From NCBI GenBank assembly GCA_029267445.1, contig JAJUIU010000041.1, positions 1 to 35,913 of the forward strand: a DNA stretch of 35,913 bases, read 5' to 3'. Below are positions 14,657 to 23,527 of the stretch, one piece after another. Position 1 is the stretch's first letter. Each line of letters begins with the position of its first letter. Under the pieces are notes generated by a model. That model was given only the letters and a program-made list of their open reading frames with translations, searched no databases and had not been told where the DNA came from. This DNA is from Rhodospirillaceae bacterium. GTDB taxonomy: Bacteria; Pseudomonadota; Alphaproteobacteria; Azospirillales; Azospirillaceae. Both the position numbers and the translations under genes were made by a program.

Positions 14657-15895
14657 ATGGTCCGGACCCACTCGCCCACGCTCGCCCTGCCGCTGCGGAC
14701 CGCCCTGGCGCCCATCCGTCTGGCGGCCCTGGCGCTCGCGTTGCTGGCCTATGGGCTGTTCAGCGCCCCGGCGCCGCCGGGCATCGGCACGGCGGAACTC
14801 GCCATCGCCCTGGCCGGACTGGCCGCCGTCGGCGTCAGCCGCCCGCTGTCGCTGCTTGCGGGACAGACCCTGACGGCACCCGACCGGTTCGAGGCGTTTG
14901 GCGCCACCGCCTTCCTGCTCCTGCTCTGGCCGCCGCTCGTCGTCGGCATGCTGGCGGGGGCGGGGATGGCGGACATCGTGCGGGACGTCCTGCCCCTCGG
15001 CTTCCTGTTCCTGCCGCTGCTCCTGCACCGCTCGATCCTGGCCCTGCCGGCGCGCGCGGTCGATCTCCTCGCCCATGCCCTCGCCCTGGCCGGCGTCGGG
15101 TTCGCCCTGCGATGGTGGATCGACGGCGGCGGCACCATCCAGGGCATCGGGCGTGCGGCCCACGGGGACGGGGACCTTTACCTGCTCAACAGCGCGGCCG
15201 TGTCCTTCGCCGCCGTCTGGCTGGTGCTGGTCGGCGTGCCGTTGCTGCGGCGCGGGGTCTTGGCCGCCGCGCTCGGTCTCGCCCTCCTGGCGGGAAGTGC
15301 GGTCTGTCTCGCCGCGTTGGTCGCCGCCGTCCATCGTGGTGCCGTCGCCCTGACGGGGGCCGCCCTGCTCGTCGCCGGCCTGCATTGGGCGGCGCGCCGC
15401 CCGGCCCGACTGCTGGCGGTCGGCGCCCTGGCCCTGGCGGCGATGCTGGCCTGGGGTGCGTCGATGGACGGCGCGCTGGGGCTGCTGCTCGCCAAGACGG
15501 ACGCGGTCGGCCTCAACCTGCGTGGGCCTGAGTTCCTCGCCGTCCTGCGTCAGGTGACCGCGTCGCCCCAGGCCTTCCTGTTCGGGCAGGGGTGGGGTGC
15601 CCTGCTGGCGAACCCCGCCGTCGGCGGCCTCCAGGTCTCCTATACGCACAGCGCCCTGGGGTACGCCCTGCTGAAGGGCGGCGTTCTGGGGGTGGCCGCG
15701 CTGCTCCTCTATCTCACGGCCTTCCTGCCGATCCTGCGCCGGGCGGTTCGGGCCCGGCCGGACATCGTCCTGGCCTGCGCACCGCCGCTGCTGTCCGGCC
15801 TCCTGCTGCACACAAGCTACAAGTATCTGTGCTTCGGCATATGCCTGAGCATGCTGCTGATGGGTGCGGGGGCGGTGGCTAGGCGCACAAGTTGA
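14657..15895 (+). CDS. O-antigen ligase / Wzy polymerase-like membrane protein
   Basis: A roughly 412-residue integral membrane protein with about ten to twelve hydrophobic helices, many Leu/Ala-rich (for example LAALALALLAYGLFSA and AFLLLLWPPLVVGMLAGAGM). A large periplasmic-type loop carrying GQGWGALLANPAVGG and VSYTHSALGYALLKGG is placed as in O-antigen ligase/Wzy proteins, where a late loop with charged and aromatic residues is functional. It would join or polymerise lipid-linked repeat units in the periplasm. Assignment rests on topology and on glycosyltransferase and Wzz-like neighbours rather than on a strict motif. The start is uncertain: ATG 14657 follows GGTGG; GTG 14624 would add 11 residues. 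Confidence 0.72.
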   Translation: MVRTHSPTLALPLRTALAPIRLAALALALLAYGLFSAPAPPGIGTAELAIALAGLAAVGVSRPLSLLAGQTLTAPDRFEAFGATAFLLLLWPPLVVGMLAGAGMADIVRDVLPLGFLFLPLLLHRSILALPARAVDLLAHALALAGVGFALRWWIDGGGTIQGIGRAAHGDGDLYLLNSAAVSFAAVWLVLVGVPLLRRGVLAAALGLALLAGSAVCLAALVAAVHRGAVALTGAALLVAGLHWAARRPARLLAVGALALAAMLAWGASMDGALGLLLAKTDAVGLNLRGPEFLAVLRQVTASPQAFLFGQGWGALLANPAVGGLQVSYTHSALGYALLKGGVLGVAALLLYLTAFLPILRRAVRARPDIVLACAPPLLSGLLLHTSYKYLCFGICLSMLLMGAGAVARRTS

Positions 15896-15980
15896 ATTCT
15901 GTTGTAGGATGTCGCGCGGCTGTGCATTCTGGCCGGGTTGCAAGAGTTGGTCAGCCGTTGAACCCACGGTGGCGCGCGCG

Positions 15981-17198
15981 ATGTCGCCCGGTCCCTCCAT
16001 CCTGTTCCTCAACCGCGTGCTGCCGCCGATGCCGGGCGCCACCGGGCGGATCGTCGCCGACATGGCCGCGCGGCTTGCCGAATCGGGGTGGCGGGTCACG
16101 ATCGTCAGCGACGGCGGGGCCGACGAACCCTGCGATCCGCCGGGGGTGGCCGTGATGCGGACCGGCGCCGGCGGGGTCTGGCCGGGGGCGGCGGGCTATC
16201 TCGCCGCCATGATGCGGGTGGTCCGCCGGGCCCTCCTGCTGCCCCGTCACGATCTGGTCGTCACCATGACCGATCCGCCGCTGCTCTGCCTGCTGGGGCC
16301 CCTGCTGCGGCTGCGCCACGGGGCCGCCGTCCATTGGTCGCAGGACCTCTATCCCGAACTTCTGGAGGTCGCGGGCAGGGCGCCGCCTCCGGTGGTCGTC
16401 CGCCTGCTCGCCCGCCTCTCGACGGCCGCCCTTCGCCGTCATGACGCCGTCGTGACCATCGGCCCCGGCATGGCGCGGCGGCTCGCCGACCGGGGCGTGC
16501 CACGGGACCGGCTGCATGTCCTGCCGAACTGGGCCCAGCCCTCGCTGGCGCCTCGGCCGCCCGATGCCGCCCGGTCGCCCGGCTTCACCGTGCTTTACGC
16601 CGGAACGCTGGGCCTCGTTCACCCCGTGGACACCCTGGTCGGCGCGGCGATGCGTCTCCTGCGCAGCCGTCCCGAGGTGCGTTTCGTCGTCGTCGCGGGC
16701 GGCCGCCGCCGCGACGGGCTGGCGCGGGCGGTCGAACGGCATGGGTTGGCGAACCTCGTCCTGCTTCCCCGCCAGTCCGAAGGGGCGCTCCGCGATCTCG
16801 CGGCCGGCGCCGATGTCCACCTCGCCCTGCTGGACGCGCGGGCCGGGGGCCTGCTGGTGCCGTGCAAGGTGCAGGCGGCCTTCGCCAGCGGGCGCCCCGT
16901 GATCCTGGCGGGACCCGGGGATTGCGACGCGGCGCGGACGATCCGCGAATCAGGCGCCGGGTGGATCGTCCCACCGGAGGGTGGCGATCGTCTGGCGGCA
17001 CTGGTCGAGCATCTGTGCGGGAATCCGGTCGCCGTGGCCGACGCGGCGACGGCGGCGTCCGTCCTGGGTGCCGGCTGGACGGCGGACATGGCGGCGGCCC
17101 AGTTCGCCCGCATCTGCCGGGCCACCCTTCACGCCGCCGGTCACGTCGGCGTCCGGGCGCCGGCACCGCTGTCCGCGCCGGAGGTGCCGCATGGCTGA
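15981..17198 (+). CDS. Glycosyltransferase family 4 (WbuB-like)
   Basis: A 405-residue GT-B glycosyltransferase. The N-terminal acceptor domain starts ILFLNRVLPPMPGATGRIVA and has VVTMTDPPLLCLLGPLLRLR and VHWSQDLYPELLEVAG, typical of WbuB-like GT4 enzymes. The C-terminal donor domain includes VLPNWAQPS, FTVLYAGTLGLVHPVDTLV and a sugar-nucleotide-binding end, LVPCKVQAAFASGRPVILAG. It would add a sugar to the lipid-linked repeat in the cytoplasm. ATG 15981 is chosen because the first beta-strand follows at once; ATG 15909 is also in frame. The stop overlaps the next start by eight bases. Confidence 0.88.
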   Translation: MSPGPSILFLNRVLPPMPGATGRIVADMAARLAESGWRVTIVSDGGADEPCDPPGVAVMRTGAGGVWPGAAGYLAAMMRVVRRALLLPRHDLVVTMTDPPLLCLLGPLLRLRHGAAVHWSQDLYPELLEVAGRAPPPVVVRLLARLSTAALRRHDAVVTIGPGMARRLADRGVPRDRLHVLPNWAQPSLAPRPPDAARSPGFTVLYAGTLGLVHPVDTLVGAAMRLLRSRPEVRFVVVAGGRRRDGLARAVERHGLANLVLLPRQSEGALRDLAAGADVHLALLDARAGGLLVPCKVQAAFASGRPVILAGPGDCDAARTIRESGAGWIVPPEGGDRLAALVEHLCGNPVAVADAATAASVLGAGWTADMAAAQFARICRATLHAAGHVGVRAPAPLSAPEVPHG

Positions 17199-18117
17199 CC
17201 TCGCGGCGGAGGGCGAAGCCCCGCTTGGGCGCCTCCTGGCCGATCTGGTCCGCCTACGCCTGCGTCTGCTCGGCACCACGGTGGCCGGCCTGTGCCTCAC
17301 CCTCGCCGCGCTCTGGGTGCTGGAGCCGCGCTACACGGCCACCATGATGGTCGGACCGACCTCGCGGCTCGGGCCTGCGGGGATGGGACCGGCGCTGCCC
17401 GCCGGTACCGGCGGACTCCCCCGCGCCTTGGCGGAGCCCGGCTCGGGCGAGGAGGCGCTGTCCGACTATGCGCGCTATCTGGAGCTGCTGACCGCCCCTC
17501 CGGTCGCGGCCGGGCTCGCCGCCGATCCGGAGATCATGACCACGATCTTCCGTCATCATTGGGATCCGGCCGCCGGGCGTTGGCGCGAGCCCGCCACGCC
17601 CGGGTTCCTTGTCCGGCGCCTCTTCTTCGGGATCGCGGGCCAGACCGCCTGGTCGCCGCCGGACGCCGAACAGCTCAGCCGCTATCTGGCCCGCTCCATC
17701 CGGATCGAGCGGGTCGGGACAAGCCCGATTCGGCGCGTCACATACCAGCATCGCGACCGCGCCTTCGCCCTGCGCCTGCTGGGCCGCCTCCACGCCGTGG
17801 CCGACGGGCTGATCCGGGACGAGGCCGGGCGGCGCATCGCCGTGGAGATCGACTATCTGCGCGGACGCCTCACCGAAGTCACCATCCAGGAGCATCGCAT
17901 CGCGATGACGAGCCTTCTGGGCGATCAGGAGCGGATCCGGATGATGATCTCGGTCGACCTCCCGTTCGCGGCGGACAGCGTCGTGCCGCCGACGGCTGCC
18001 GCCCTTCCGGACTGGCCGGACCCGACCGTCCTGCTGCCGTTCGGCGCCCTCGTCGGCTTCGCCGCCGGGCTCATCTGCCTTTATGCGGGGGTGGCATGGA
18101 CGCGGCATTCCGGCTGA
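17191..18117 (+). CDS. Wzz-like polysaccharide chain-length / co-polymerase protein
   Basis: A 308-residue protein with an N-terminal membrane helix (LRLLGTTVAGLCLTLAALWV) directly followed by LEPRYTATMMVGPTSRLG, the start of a Wzz-type periplasmic domain, and a second helix near the C-terminus (LLPFGALVGFAAGLICLYAG) preceded by a proline-rich segment PPTAAALPDWPDP. This two-helix topology is that of polysaccharide co-polymerases, which set chain length together with Wzy. No cytoplasmic kinase domain is attached. The region between has a predicted helical stretch (DRAFALRLLGRLHAVADGLI) as in Wzz. ATG 17191 has GGAGG upstream and overlaps the GT4 stop. Confidence 0.82.
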   Translation: MADLAAEGEAPLGRLLADLVRLRLRLLGTTVAGLCLTLAALWVLEPRYTATMMVGPTSRLGPAGMGPALPAGTGGLPRALAEPGSGEEALSDYARYLELLTAPPVAAGLAADPEIMTTIFRHHWDPAAGRWREPATPGFLVRRLFFGIAGQTAWSPPDAEQLSRYLARSIRIERVGTSPIRRVTYQHRDRAFALRLLGRLHAVADGLIRDEAGRRIAVEIDYLRGRLTEVTIQEHRIAMTSLLGDQERIRMMISVDLPFAADSVVPPTAAALPDWPDPTVLLPFGALVGFAAGLICLYAGVAWTRHSG

Positions 18118-19100
18118 GCCAGGGGCGGGCGCGTGCAGAAGCCCCGATCCCGGCCAGCGTCGTGGTCATGACCCGTGACGAGGCCGACAACCTGCCAGAC
18201 TGTCTGGCCAACCTGGACGGGTTCGCGCAAGTGTTCGTCGTCGACAGCGCGAGCGGTGACGGCACGGCGGAGATCGCCCGCGCCCAGGGCGCCACCCTCG
18301 TCCCCTTCGATTGGAATGGGCGCTATCCGAAGAAGAAGCAGTGGTGCCTGGACACGCTTCCGTTCGCCTGCGAATGGGTCTTGTTCGTCGATGCCGATGA
18401 ACGCGTCAGCCCGGCTCTCGCCGCGCAGCTCGCCCATCGCCTCTCCCCGCCCGGACCGCCGCCGGAGGTTGCCGCCTTCATGCTCGACAGCAGGCCGGTG
18501 GTGCTGGGGCGGGCGCTTCGGTTCGGGCCCCGCTACAGCAAGATCGCGCTGATGCGGCGGGGGCGCGTGCGATTCCCCGAATGCCGCGACCTCGACGTGC
18601 CGACGATGTGGGAGGTGGAGGGGCACTATCAGCCGTTGGTCGACGGGACCGTCGAACGGCTTTTGGAACATCTCCTCCACGAGGATCGGAAGCCCCCTTC
18701 GGCTTGGTTCTCCCGGCACAACCGCTACAGCGATTGGGAAGCGGCGCTGGCGGCCGAGCCTGCGCGGCGCGCCGCCTTGCTCGCGGCGGAGGGGCCTTGG
18801 CGACGTCTGCTCAAGCGCCTGTTCGCACGCTTGCCCGCGCGGCCTTTGTTCGTGTTCCTGCACGCCTATGTCATCCGCCTCGGCGCGCTGGACGGATTGC
18901 CGGGCCTGCATCATGCGCTGGCCCGGGCCTTCTACTACTGGCAGATTGCGTACAAGGTCGCGTGGTCACGCGCCGAGGCGCGGCGCGCGGCAAGCGGCAA
19001 CAGTCCCTTGAACCGTCAGACCGGCTCCTCGCCGTCGCCCGCCAGCGCCTTCACAAGCTCGAAGGCCCGGCGACGCACGGATTCCTCCGGAATACGGTAA
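18096..19100 (+). CDS. Glycosyltransferase family 2 (WaaE/KdtX-like)
   Basis: A 334-residue GT-A enzyme. It begins PASVVVMTRDEADNLPDCLA, has the nucleotide-sugar motif VFVVDSASGDGTAEIA, the FDWNGRYPKKKQWCLDTLP region seen in WaaE/KdtX-type LPS glycosyltransferases, and the metal-binding LFVDADERVS. A hydrophobic segment near ARPLFVFLHAYVIRLG could touch the membrane. It overlaps the Wzz-like gene by 22 bases. The last ~28 residues (NRQTGSSPSPASAFTSSKAR and on) are encoded antisense to the end of the convergent regulator gene and look unlike a folded protein, so the natural stop may have been lost. Confidence 0.88.
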   Translation: MDAAFRLSQGRARAEAPIPASVVVMTRDEADNLPDCLANLDGFAQVFVVDSASGDGTAEIARAQGATLVPFDWNGRYPKKKQWCLDTLPFACEWVLFVDADERVSPALAAQLAHRLSPPGPPPEVAAFMLDSRPVVLGRALRFGPRYSKIALMRRGRVRFPECRDLDVPTMWEVEGHYQPLVDGTVERLLEHLLHEDRKPPSAWFSRHNRYSDWEAALAAEPARRAALLAAEGPWRRLLKRLFARLPARPLFVFLHAYVIRLGALDGLPGLHHALARAFYYWQIAYKVAWSRAEARRAASGNSPLNRQTGSSPSPASAFTSSKARRRTDSSGIR

Positions 19101-19480
19101 TAGGCGCGCACCAGCTCCAGCGTCTCCCGCCGGGCCATCGATTCGAACTCCTGCGTCTCGCTGGGCGGCTCAGTACCGAGCTGCGGTCCCTGTGCTGGCA
19201 GATCCTCGAAGAAGAAGGTCACGGGGACCCCCAGGACCTGGGACAGGTTGAACAGGCGGCTGGCGCTGATCCGGTTCGCGCCGCGCTCATATTTCTGAAG
19301 CTGCTGGAAGGTGATGCCGACGGCTTCGCCGAGCGTCTCCTGGCTGAGGCCGAGAAGGGTGCGACGCAGCCGCAGCCGCTGCCCCACATGGATGTCGATC
19401 GGGTTCGGGCCCTCGCCACGCTTGGACAGCGAGTAAGCCTTCGCGAGAGAGGCCTTCTTCGAGCTCTTCTTAGCGCTCAT
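19016..19480 (-). CDS. XRE-family regulator (PraR/PhrR-like)
   Basis: A 154-residue DNA-binding protein. A basic N-terminus (SAKKSSKKASLAKAYSLSKR) is followed by the HTH domain NPIDIHVGQRLRLRRTLLGL, SQETLGEAVGITFQQLQKYE and RGANRISASRLFNLSQVLGV, then PVTFFFEDLP. This is almost the consensus of the alphaproteobacterial PraR/PhrR group, which regulates surface attachment, polysaccharides and quorum functions in rhizobia. It divides the polysaccharide locus and is convergent with the GT2 gene. ATG 19480 has GGAGA six bases upstream and is preferred to ATG 19492. Control of the neighbouring genes is inferred from position. Confidence 0.9.
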   Translation of the reverse strand: MSAKKSSKKASLAKAYSLSKRGEGPNPIDIHVGQRLRLRRTLLGLSQETLGEAVGITFQQLQKYERGANRISASRLFNLSQVLGVPVTFFFEDLPAQGPQLGTEPPSETQEFESMARRETLELVRAYYRIPEESVRRRAFELVKALAGDGEEPV

Positions 19481-19511
19481 TACGATCTCCAACGTTGAAC
19501 GGCGCCCCTCA

Positions 19512-19539
19512 CGTATAGAGCATGAACCTTAGCAAGCAA
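19512..19539 (-). promoter_or_regulatory. Candidate sigma-70-type promoter of the XRE regulator
   Basis: On the minus strand TTGCTT (19534-19539) and TATACG (19512-19517) are separated by 16 bases and lie just upstream of the regulator. A palindrome CAACGTTG (19490-19497) lies between this promoter and the start and could be an autoregulatory operator. Both are read by eye and untested. Confidence 0.4.
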
Positions 19540-19593
19540 AACAAATTATACATGGCCGGTGCATACTTCGGATACAAGCTTCCGGTCGTAGTA

Positions 19594-20457
19594 TCACGGC
19601 GCAGGGTTGTGCCAGCGAACCCCATGCCGCGAACTGGAACAGGATGCTTCCTGGTCTCTCGCCTTGGGTTCCTCGTCACGGCCGTCATAGCGGAGCGTAT
19701 CGTAAATTCTGGGAAGGGCGATACGCAGCTTTGCCGCGCAACTCTGACCGGCCTCGACGATGGCCCCGAGGACCGGATTCACCTTCAGCGTACCGCGGCG
19801 TACCCCTCTCTGCTGCCGCCTTCCGGCCGCCGCCTGGACCTGGGACAGGCCTCCGGGGGCGAATGCGGCAATCGGGAAACCGCACCGGGTGACGGTGGCG
19901 CCACCCGCTATCAATCCGGCCGTCAGCGCGTAATCGGCCGCGATGGACAGGGATTCGGGAAAGCGCCTGCCGGCGAGCGCCGCCCGACTGTAGAGGATCG
20001 CGCAGTGGTGGGTCGGCATGCCATAGATGATCCATGCTGGCGGGCGCGCCCGCTTGCGGCGAAGGAGGCCCGTCGCGCTCCGCTCCAGGGCGTCGCCCAG
20101 CAGGATGTCGGGCGCAGGCCTCTTGGCGACGGTTTCAGCGAGGCGCCGCAACACCTCGTTGTCGACCAGACAGTCGCCGGCATTCAGGAAGAGGACGTAT
20201 CCGCCCCGCGCCACGGGCAGCGCCCTGTTCATGCCGGCATACGGGCCGTCGTCGGCCCTGCTGTCGGCCCAGGCCGCATGCCCGTTCCGCAACGCCGCCA
20301 AGGCGTCTTCCGCCGTACCGTCCTGCGATCCCCCGTCGGCGATCAGCCATTCGAACCCCGTGTACGACTGCATGGTCAAGGATGCCTGTGTCCGCGCGAA
20401 GCCCGCGCGGTCGTCCTTCGCCACCGTGATGATGGAAAGAAGGGGGGGCGGGCTCAT
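19594..20457 (-). CDS. Glycosyltransferase family 2 (WcaE-like)
   Basis: A 287-residue GT2 enzyme. Features in order are LLSIITVAKDDRAGFARTQA, the donor-binding LIADGGSQDGTAEDALAAL, SRADDGPYAGMNRALPVARG, and GGYVLFLNAGDCLVDNEVL (with the family's Asn-Ala-Gly-Asp), then a middle region with MPTHHCAILYSRAALAG. This order is that of WcaE-like glycosyltransferases in colanic-acid-type pathways. The start codon overlaps the stop of the SLBB export gene as ATGA, so the two are co-translated. The C-terminal tail (SCSSSRHGVRWHNPAP) is unusually polar and may be extended. Confidence 0.88.
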   Translation of the reverse strand: MSPPPLLSIITVAKDDRAGFARTQASLTMQSYTGFEWLIADGGSQDGTAEDALAALRNGHAAWADSRADDGPYAGMNRALPVARGGYVLFLNAGDCLVDNEVLRRLAETVAKRPAPDILLGDALERSATGLLRRKRARPPAWIIYGMPTHHCAILYSRAALAGRRFPESLSIAADYALTAGLIAGGATVTRCGFPIAAFAPGGLSQVQAAAGRRQQRGVRRGTLKVNPVLGAIVEAGQSCAAKLRIALPRIYDTLRYDGRDEEPKARDQEASCSSSRHGVRWHNPAP

Positions 20458-23450
20458 TGACCCACCAGTACGGTAAGGGCGACGGCGGCGATCGCCAGCT
20501 GCCCCAGGACGTTTGCCAAACTCTCCGCATTCGGAAGGAACTCGAACGGCTCTGGATCGCGCGGGACGACGATGATTGCGCCGGGCGGAATGCTGAGCAA
20601 ACGGTGGCGTCCCGTTCGGCCACGCACCGGTTCTGAGCTTCCATCCGGGTAAAGCACGAAGATGCGCCGCGAGTCCGCGTACCGGGTCAGCCCGCCGGCC
20701 TCCCGCAGATAGGCGTCCAGTTTCTTGCCGGACGTGAATTGGAGCGATGCCGGAGACAGCACCTCGCCGGACACCGTGACGGTCAGAGGCCGTTTCGGAA
20801 TGTGGATGCGGTCGCCGTCCTCCAGCAGGATGTTCTCCTGAGGCCTTACGGAGAGAACAATCGGATCCGCCTCCACCGTGATCCTTCCCACGGCGGGCAT
20901 TGTCCTCAACGTGTCGGCCAGTTGCCGGACCAGTTCCACCCGGGTGCCGTCCGGCGGGTCCTGTCGGAGGAGGGCGAGTGCCAGTCCACGATCCAGTTCG
21001 GTGGCTGCCCGCCTCAGCCCCTCTTCCTCCGCCCGACGGGCGCTCACACGGGTGAAGACGGCCCCGTCCGGGTAGGCCTGGGGGGTCAGACCGCCGGCCC
21101 GTTCCAGGACCGATGCCAGCTTCTCCCCGGGAAGAAGGTCGTAACGGCCGGGCCGCGCCACCTCGCCTGTCACCAGGATGCTGCCGCCAGGGCGCGCCCG
21201 AGGCGCGATCCGGACGGCGTCCCCGGCGCGGATACGCACGGCGGGATCGGTGAGCGCGACGGTGAGCCGCTCGGCCGGATCTCCAGACCGCGTCACCTCG
21301 ACCAGCCCCTGGTCCGCATCCCTTGAGAGCCCGCCCGCCGCCGCGACGATATCGGGCAGGCCCACCTCGCCGGCGGCTGGGTAGGTTCCCTCCACCATCA
21401 CCGCCCCGCGCACCCGGATCATGTTGTCCCGTGCCAGCGCCAGGATGGCGGCCTCCGGGGATGGCCGGCTCCGTCCGTTGATTGCCGCCGCCTCCCTGTC
21501 TCCCGCGTCGAAGCTTCCAGCTCCATTGGAGTCCTTGAGTGCCGGTGGGGCGGTCGTGGCATCGGTATCCAGTGGATTGAGATCGCGGCGGTCGAGGATG
21601 TGCACCCGGTCACGGTCCTGCAGGGCCAGGTCGGCCCGGCCCGCGATCACCGCCAGCGGAGCGAAAGGCACGAACTCCGCGCGCACGCCGGTGGGATCGA
21701 ACCGCTCCACGACCGCGAACAGGCCATAAGCCTCGTTGGCGAGGATGCGTCCGTCGCCAAGCAGTCGGCGGAGCGTCGGGGCTTCCAACACCGTTCGCAC
21801 GCCGGGGGCGGAGACGGCGCCCGTTAGGTCGACGCCTGACGGGGCCGCATCGAGGACACGCCCGTCCGGCGAGCCCGAAACCATCTCCAGCGGCCCCTGC
21901 ACACGTCCGCCGGCCGCCGCCACCAATGATTCGGTGGCGATCGCGTCCACCGCTGGATAGGGCCCCGGCCGCAGCACGCCCCGGCGCAGGAACACGGACC
22001 GGCCCAGGAGATAGGGCAGCAGATCCGGATGTTCCGCGAACAGGGGTGGACAGGGCTGCGCCGGGCCTGCCAGCCCGGCTGCCGCCCTCGCAAGAGGCCC
22101 CGCCGCCAGGCCGCCGCCGGGGTCGGCCGTCAGGACCGCCGCGAGCGCGTCCAGCCCTGGACACGTGCCGGGCGCATGAACGCCTCGCGCGAGCAGGCCC
22201 ATCACGTCGGCGGACCCCAGGTAGGCGACATCGGCGTGACCGAGAACGATCACGGTGTCGCCGCCCATGAGATGGGGGCCGGGACGGGGCCCTCGCACAC
22301 CGGACGTCAGCGCCGCGAGGTCGACCGGCAGGTATAGGGTGCCGCCGGTCGACGGATCGCGTCGCGCGATCGTCGCCAGGGGGAGGTACGCCTCGTCCGT
22401 CAGGCCGCTCGGGTCGAGATGCGCCTCGAGCCCTGCCTCAGGGATCAGGGGAAGTGGCCCCGGCCGCCGGACTTGGCCTGTGAACTCGACCGTGGCAGTC
22501 CTGTCCATGCGCGCCGGCGCGTAAATGAGTATGTCACCATCCGCGTAAAGCTCGGCCGCGCCGCCGGGTTCCACCGGCCGCGCCGTCTCCGTTCCATCGC
22601 GACCGAACCCCAGCCGAATGGACTCCTGGGGCCCCGGCCGCAGAGGGCCGCCAGCCAGCGCCAGCAGCTCGCTCAGCGCCAACCCGGGCGCCCCTGGCGG
22701 AAGCTCATAGATGCCGGGCCGCTTCACCTGCCCGCCCACGGCGACCGTGGCGCCAAGCGGTGGCACGACGATCCGCGCCCCATCCGGCACGCGCGCGCTG
22801 GCCATCGGCGCCACTCCGTCGGACAGGAGGGCATAAAGGTCGAGGGTGTCCGTCCGGCCGTCGGGCCGGACGACCCGGATGGTTCGGAGCGTACCACCGG
22901 GGCGTATGCCGCCCGCCGCGAACAGCGCGTCGAGCACGGTGGCGAAGGCCGACAGCTCGTGCCGGCCCGGCGTCTCCACCTCCCCCACGACCAGGACCGA
23001 GACGCGGCGCACGCTCGTCAGGCTGACGAAGCTTTCGGTCTGCAGGTGGGCGGCCGCGACAGTGGCCGCGATCTCCTCCCGCACGTCGGCCAGCGTCCGT
23101 CCCGCCGCCTGTATCGGACGGAAGCCCTCCATCAGGATCGTTCCGTCCGTGCCGACGGGATGCGTGCCGCTGCGCGAGAGCTGCCCGCGCAGGTTCACTT
23201 GCAGCACGTCGCCGATGCCGAGCACATGATCGTCCTGCACGGCGCCGAGCACTGCGCCCGGTGCCCCTGTGCCAGCGCGGAACAGGTCGTAACCGAACTG
23301 CCGCAGGGGCTCCCCGGCGCGCTCCGAATAGGCGGACTCGAGACGGGTGGGCGTGCCCGTCGCACCCGTGGCGGATGCGGTGGGAGGAGCCAAGGTGAGC
23401 GCGAGCGAGCCCAGCAACGGCACCAGCCAAGCACGAAGCGACCATCCCAT
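20454..23450 (-). CDS. Long multi-SLBB polysaccharide export protein
   Basis: A 998-residue protein, more than twice the length of ordinary Wza-type exporters (~380). It has a signal peptide (MGWSLRAWLVPLLGSLALTL to ASA), a PES domain near residues 75-140 (DDHVLGIGDVLQVNLRGQLS), and at least six SLBB-like units, for example VLVVGEVETPGRHELSAFAT, VAVGGQVKRPGIYELPPGAP, ILVTGEVARPGRYDLLPGEK (near 755) and VTVSGEVLSPASLQFTSGKK (near 890). The C-terminus holds a likely membrane helix (NVLGQLAIAAVALTVLVGQ). It probably forms an outer-membrane/periplasm-spanning channel for the polysaccharide. There is no lipobox Cys after the signal peptide, unlike Wza. ATG 23450 has GGAG upstream. Confidence 0.9.
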   Translation of the reverse strand: MGWSLRAWLVPLLGSLALTLAPPTASATGATGTPTRLESAYSERAGEPLRQFGYDLFRAGTGAPGAVLGAVQDDHVLGIGDVLQVNLRGQLSRSGTHPVGTDGTILMEGFRPIQAAGRTLADVREEIAATVAAAHLQTESFVSLTSVRRVSVLVVGEVETPGRHELSAFATVLDALFAAGGIRPGGTLRTIRVVRPDGRTDTLDLYALLSDGVAPMASARVPDGARIVVPPLGATVAVGGQVKRPGIYELPPGAPGLALSELLALAGGPLRPGPQESIRLGFGRDGTETARPVEPGGAAELYADGDILIYAPARMDRTATVEFTGQVRRPGPLPLIPEAGLEAHLDPSGLTDEAYLPLATIARRDPSTGGTLYLPVDLAALTSGVRGPRPGPHLMGGDTVIVLGHADVAYLGSADVMGLLARGVHAPGTCPGLDALAAVLTADPGGGLAAGPLARAAAGLAGPAQPCPPLFAEHPDLLPYLLGRSVFLRRGVLRPGPYPAVDAIATESLVAAAGGRVQGPLEMVSGSPDGRVLDAAPSGVDLTGAVSAPGVRTVLEAPTLRRLLGDGRILANEAYGLFAVVERFDPTGVRAEFVPFAPLAVIAGRADLALQDRDRVHILDRRDLNPLDTDATTAPPALKDSNGAGSFDAGDREAAAINGRSRPSPEAAILALARDNMIRVRGAVMVEGTYPAAGEVGLPDIVAAAGGLSRDADQGLVEVTRSGDPAERLTVALTDPAVRIRAGDAVRIAPRARPGGSILVTGEVARPGRYDLLPGEKLASVLERAGGLTPQAYPDGAVFTRVSARRAEEEGLRRAATELDRGLALALLRQDPPDGTRVELVRQLADTLRTMPAVGRITVEADPIVLSVRPQENILLEDGDRIHIPKRPLTVTVSGEVLSPASLQFTSGKKLDAYLREAGGLTRYADSRRIFVLYPDGSSEPVRGRTGRHRLLSIPPGAIIVVPRDPEPFEFLPNAESLANVLGQLAIAAVALTVLVGQ

Positions 23451-23527
23451 GCACAACTCCGGGAAACTGCCCGGACATCATACACAAGCAGGGCGCGTCC
23501 TGTCAGGTCCGTTCGCGTGCCTGCCGC

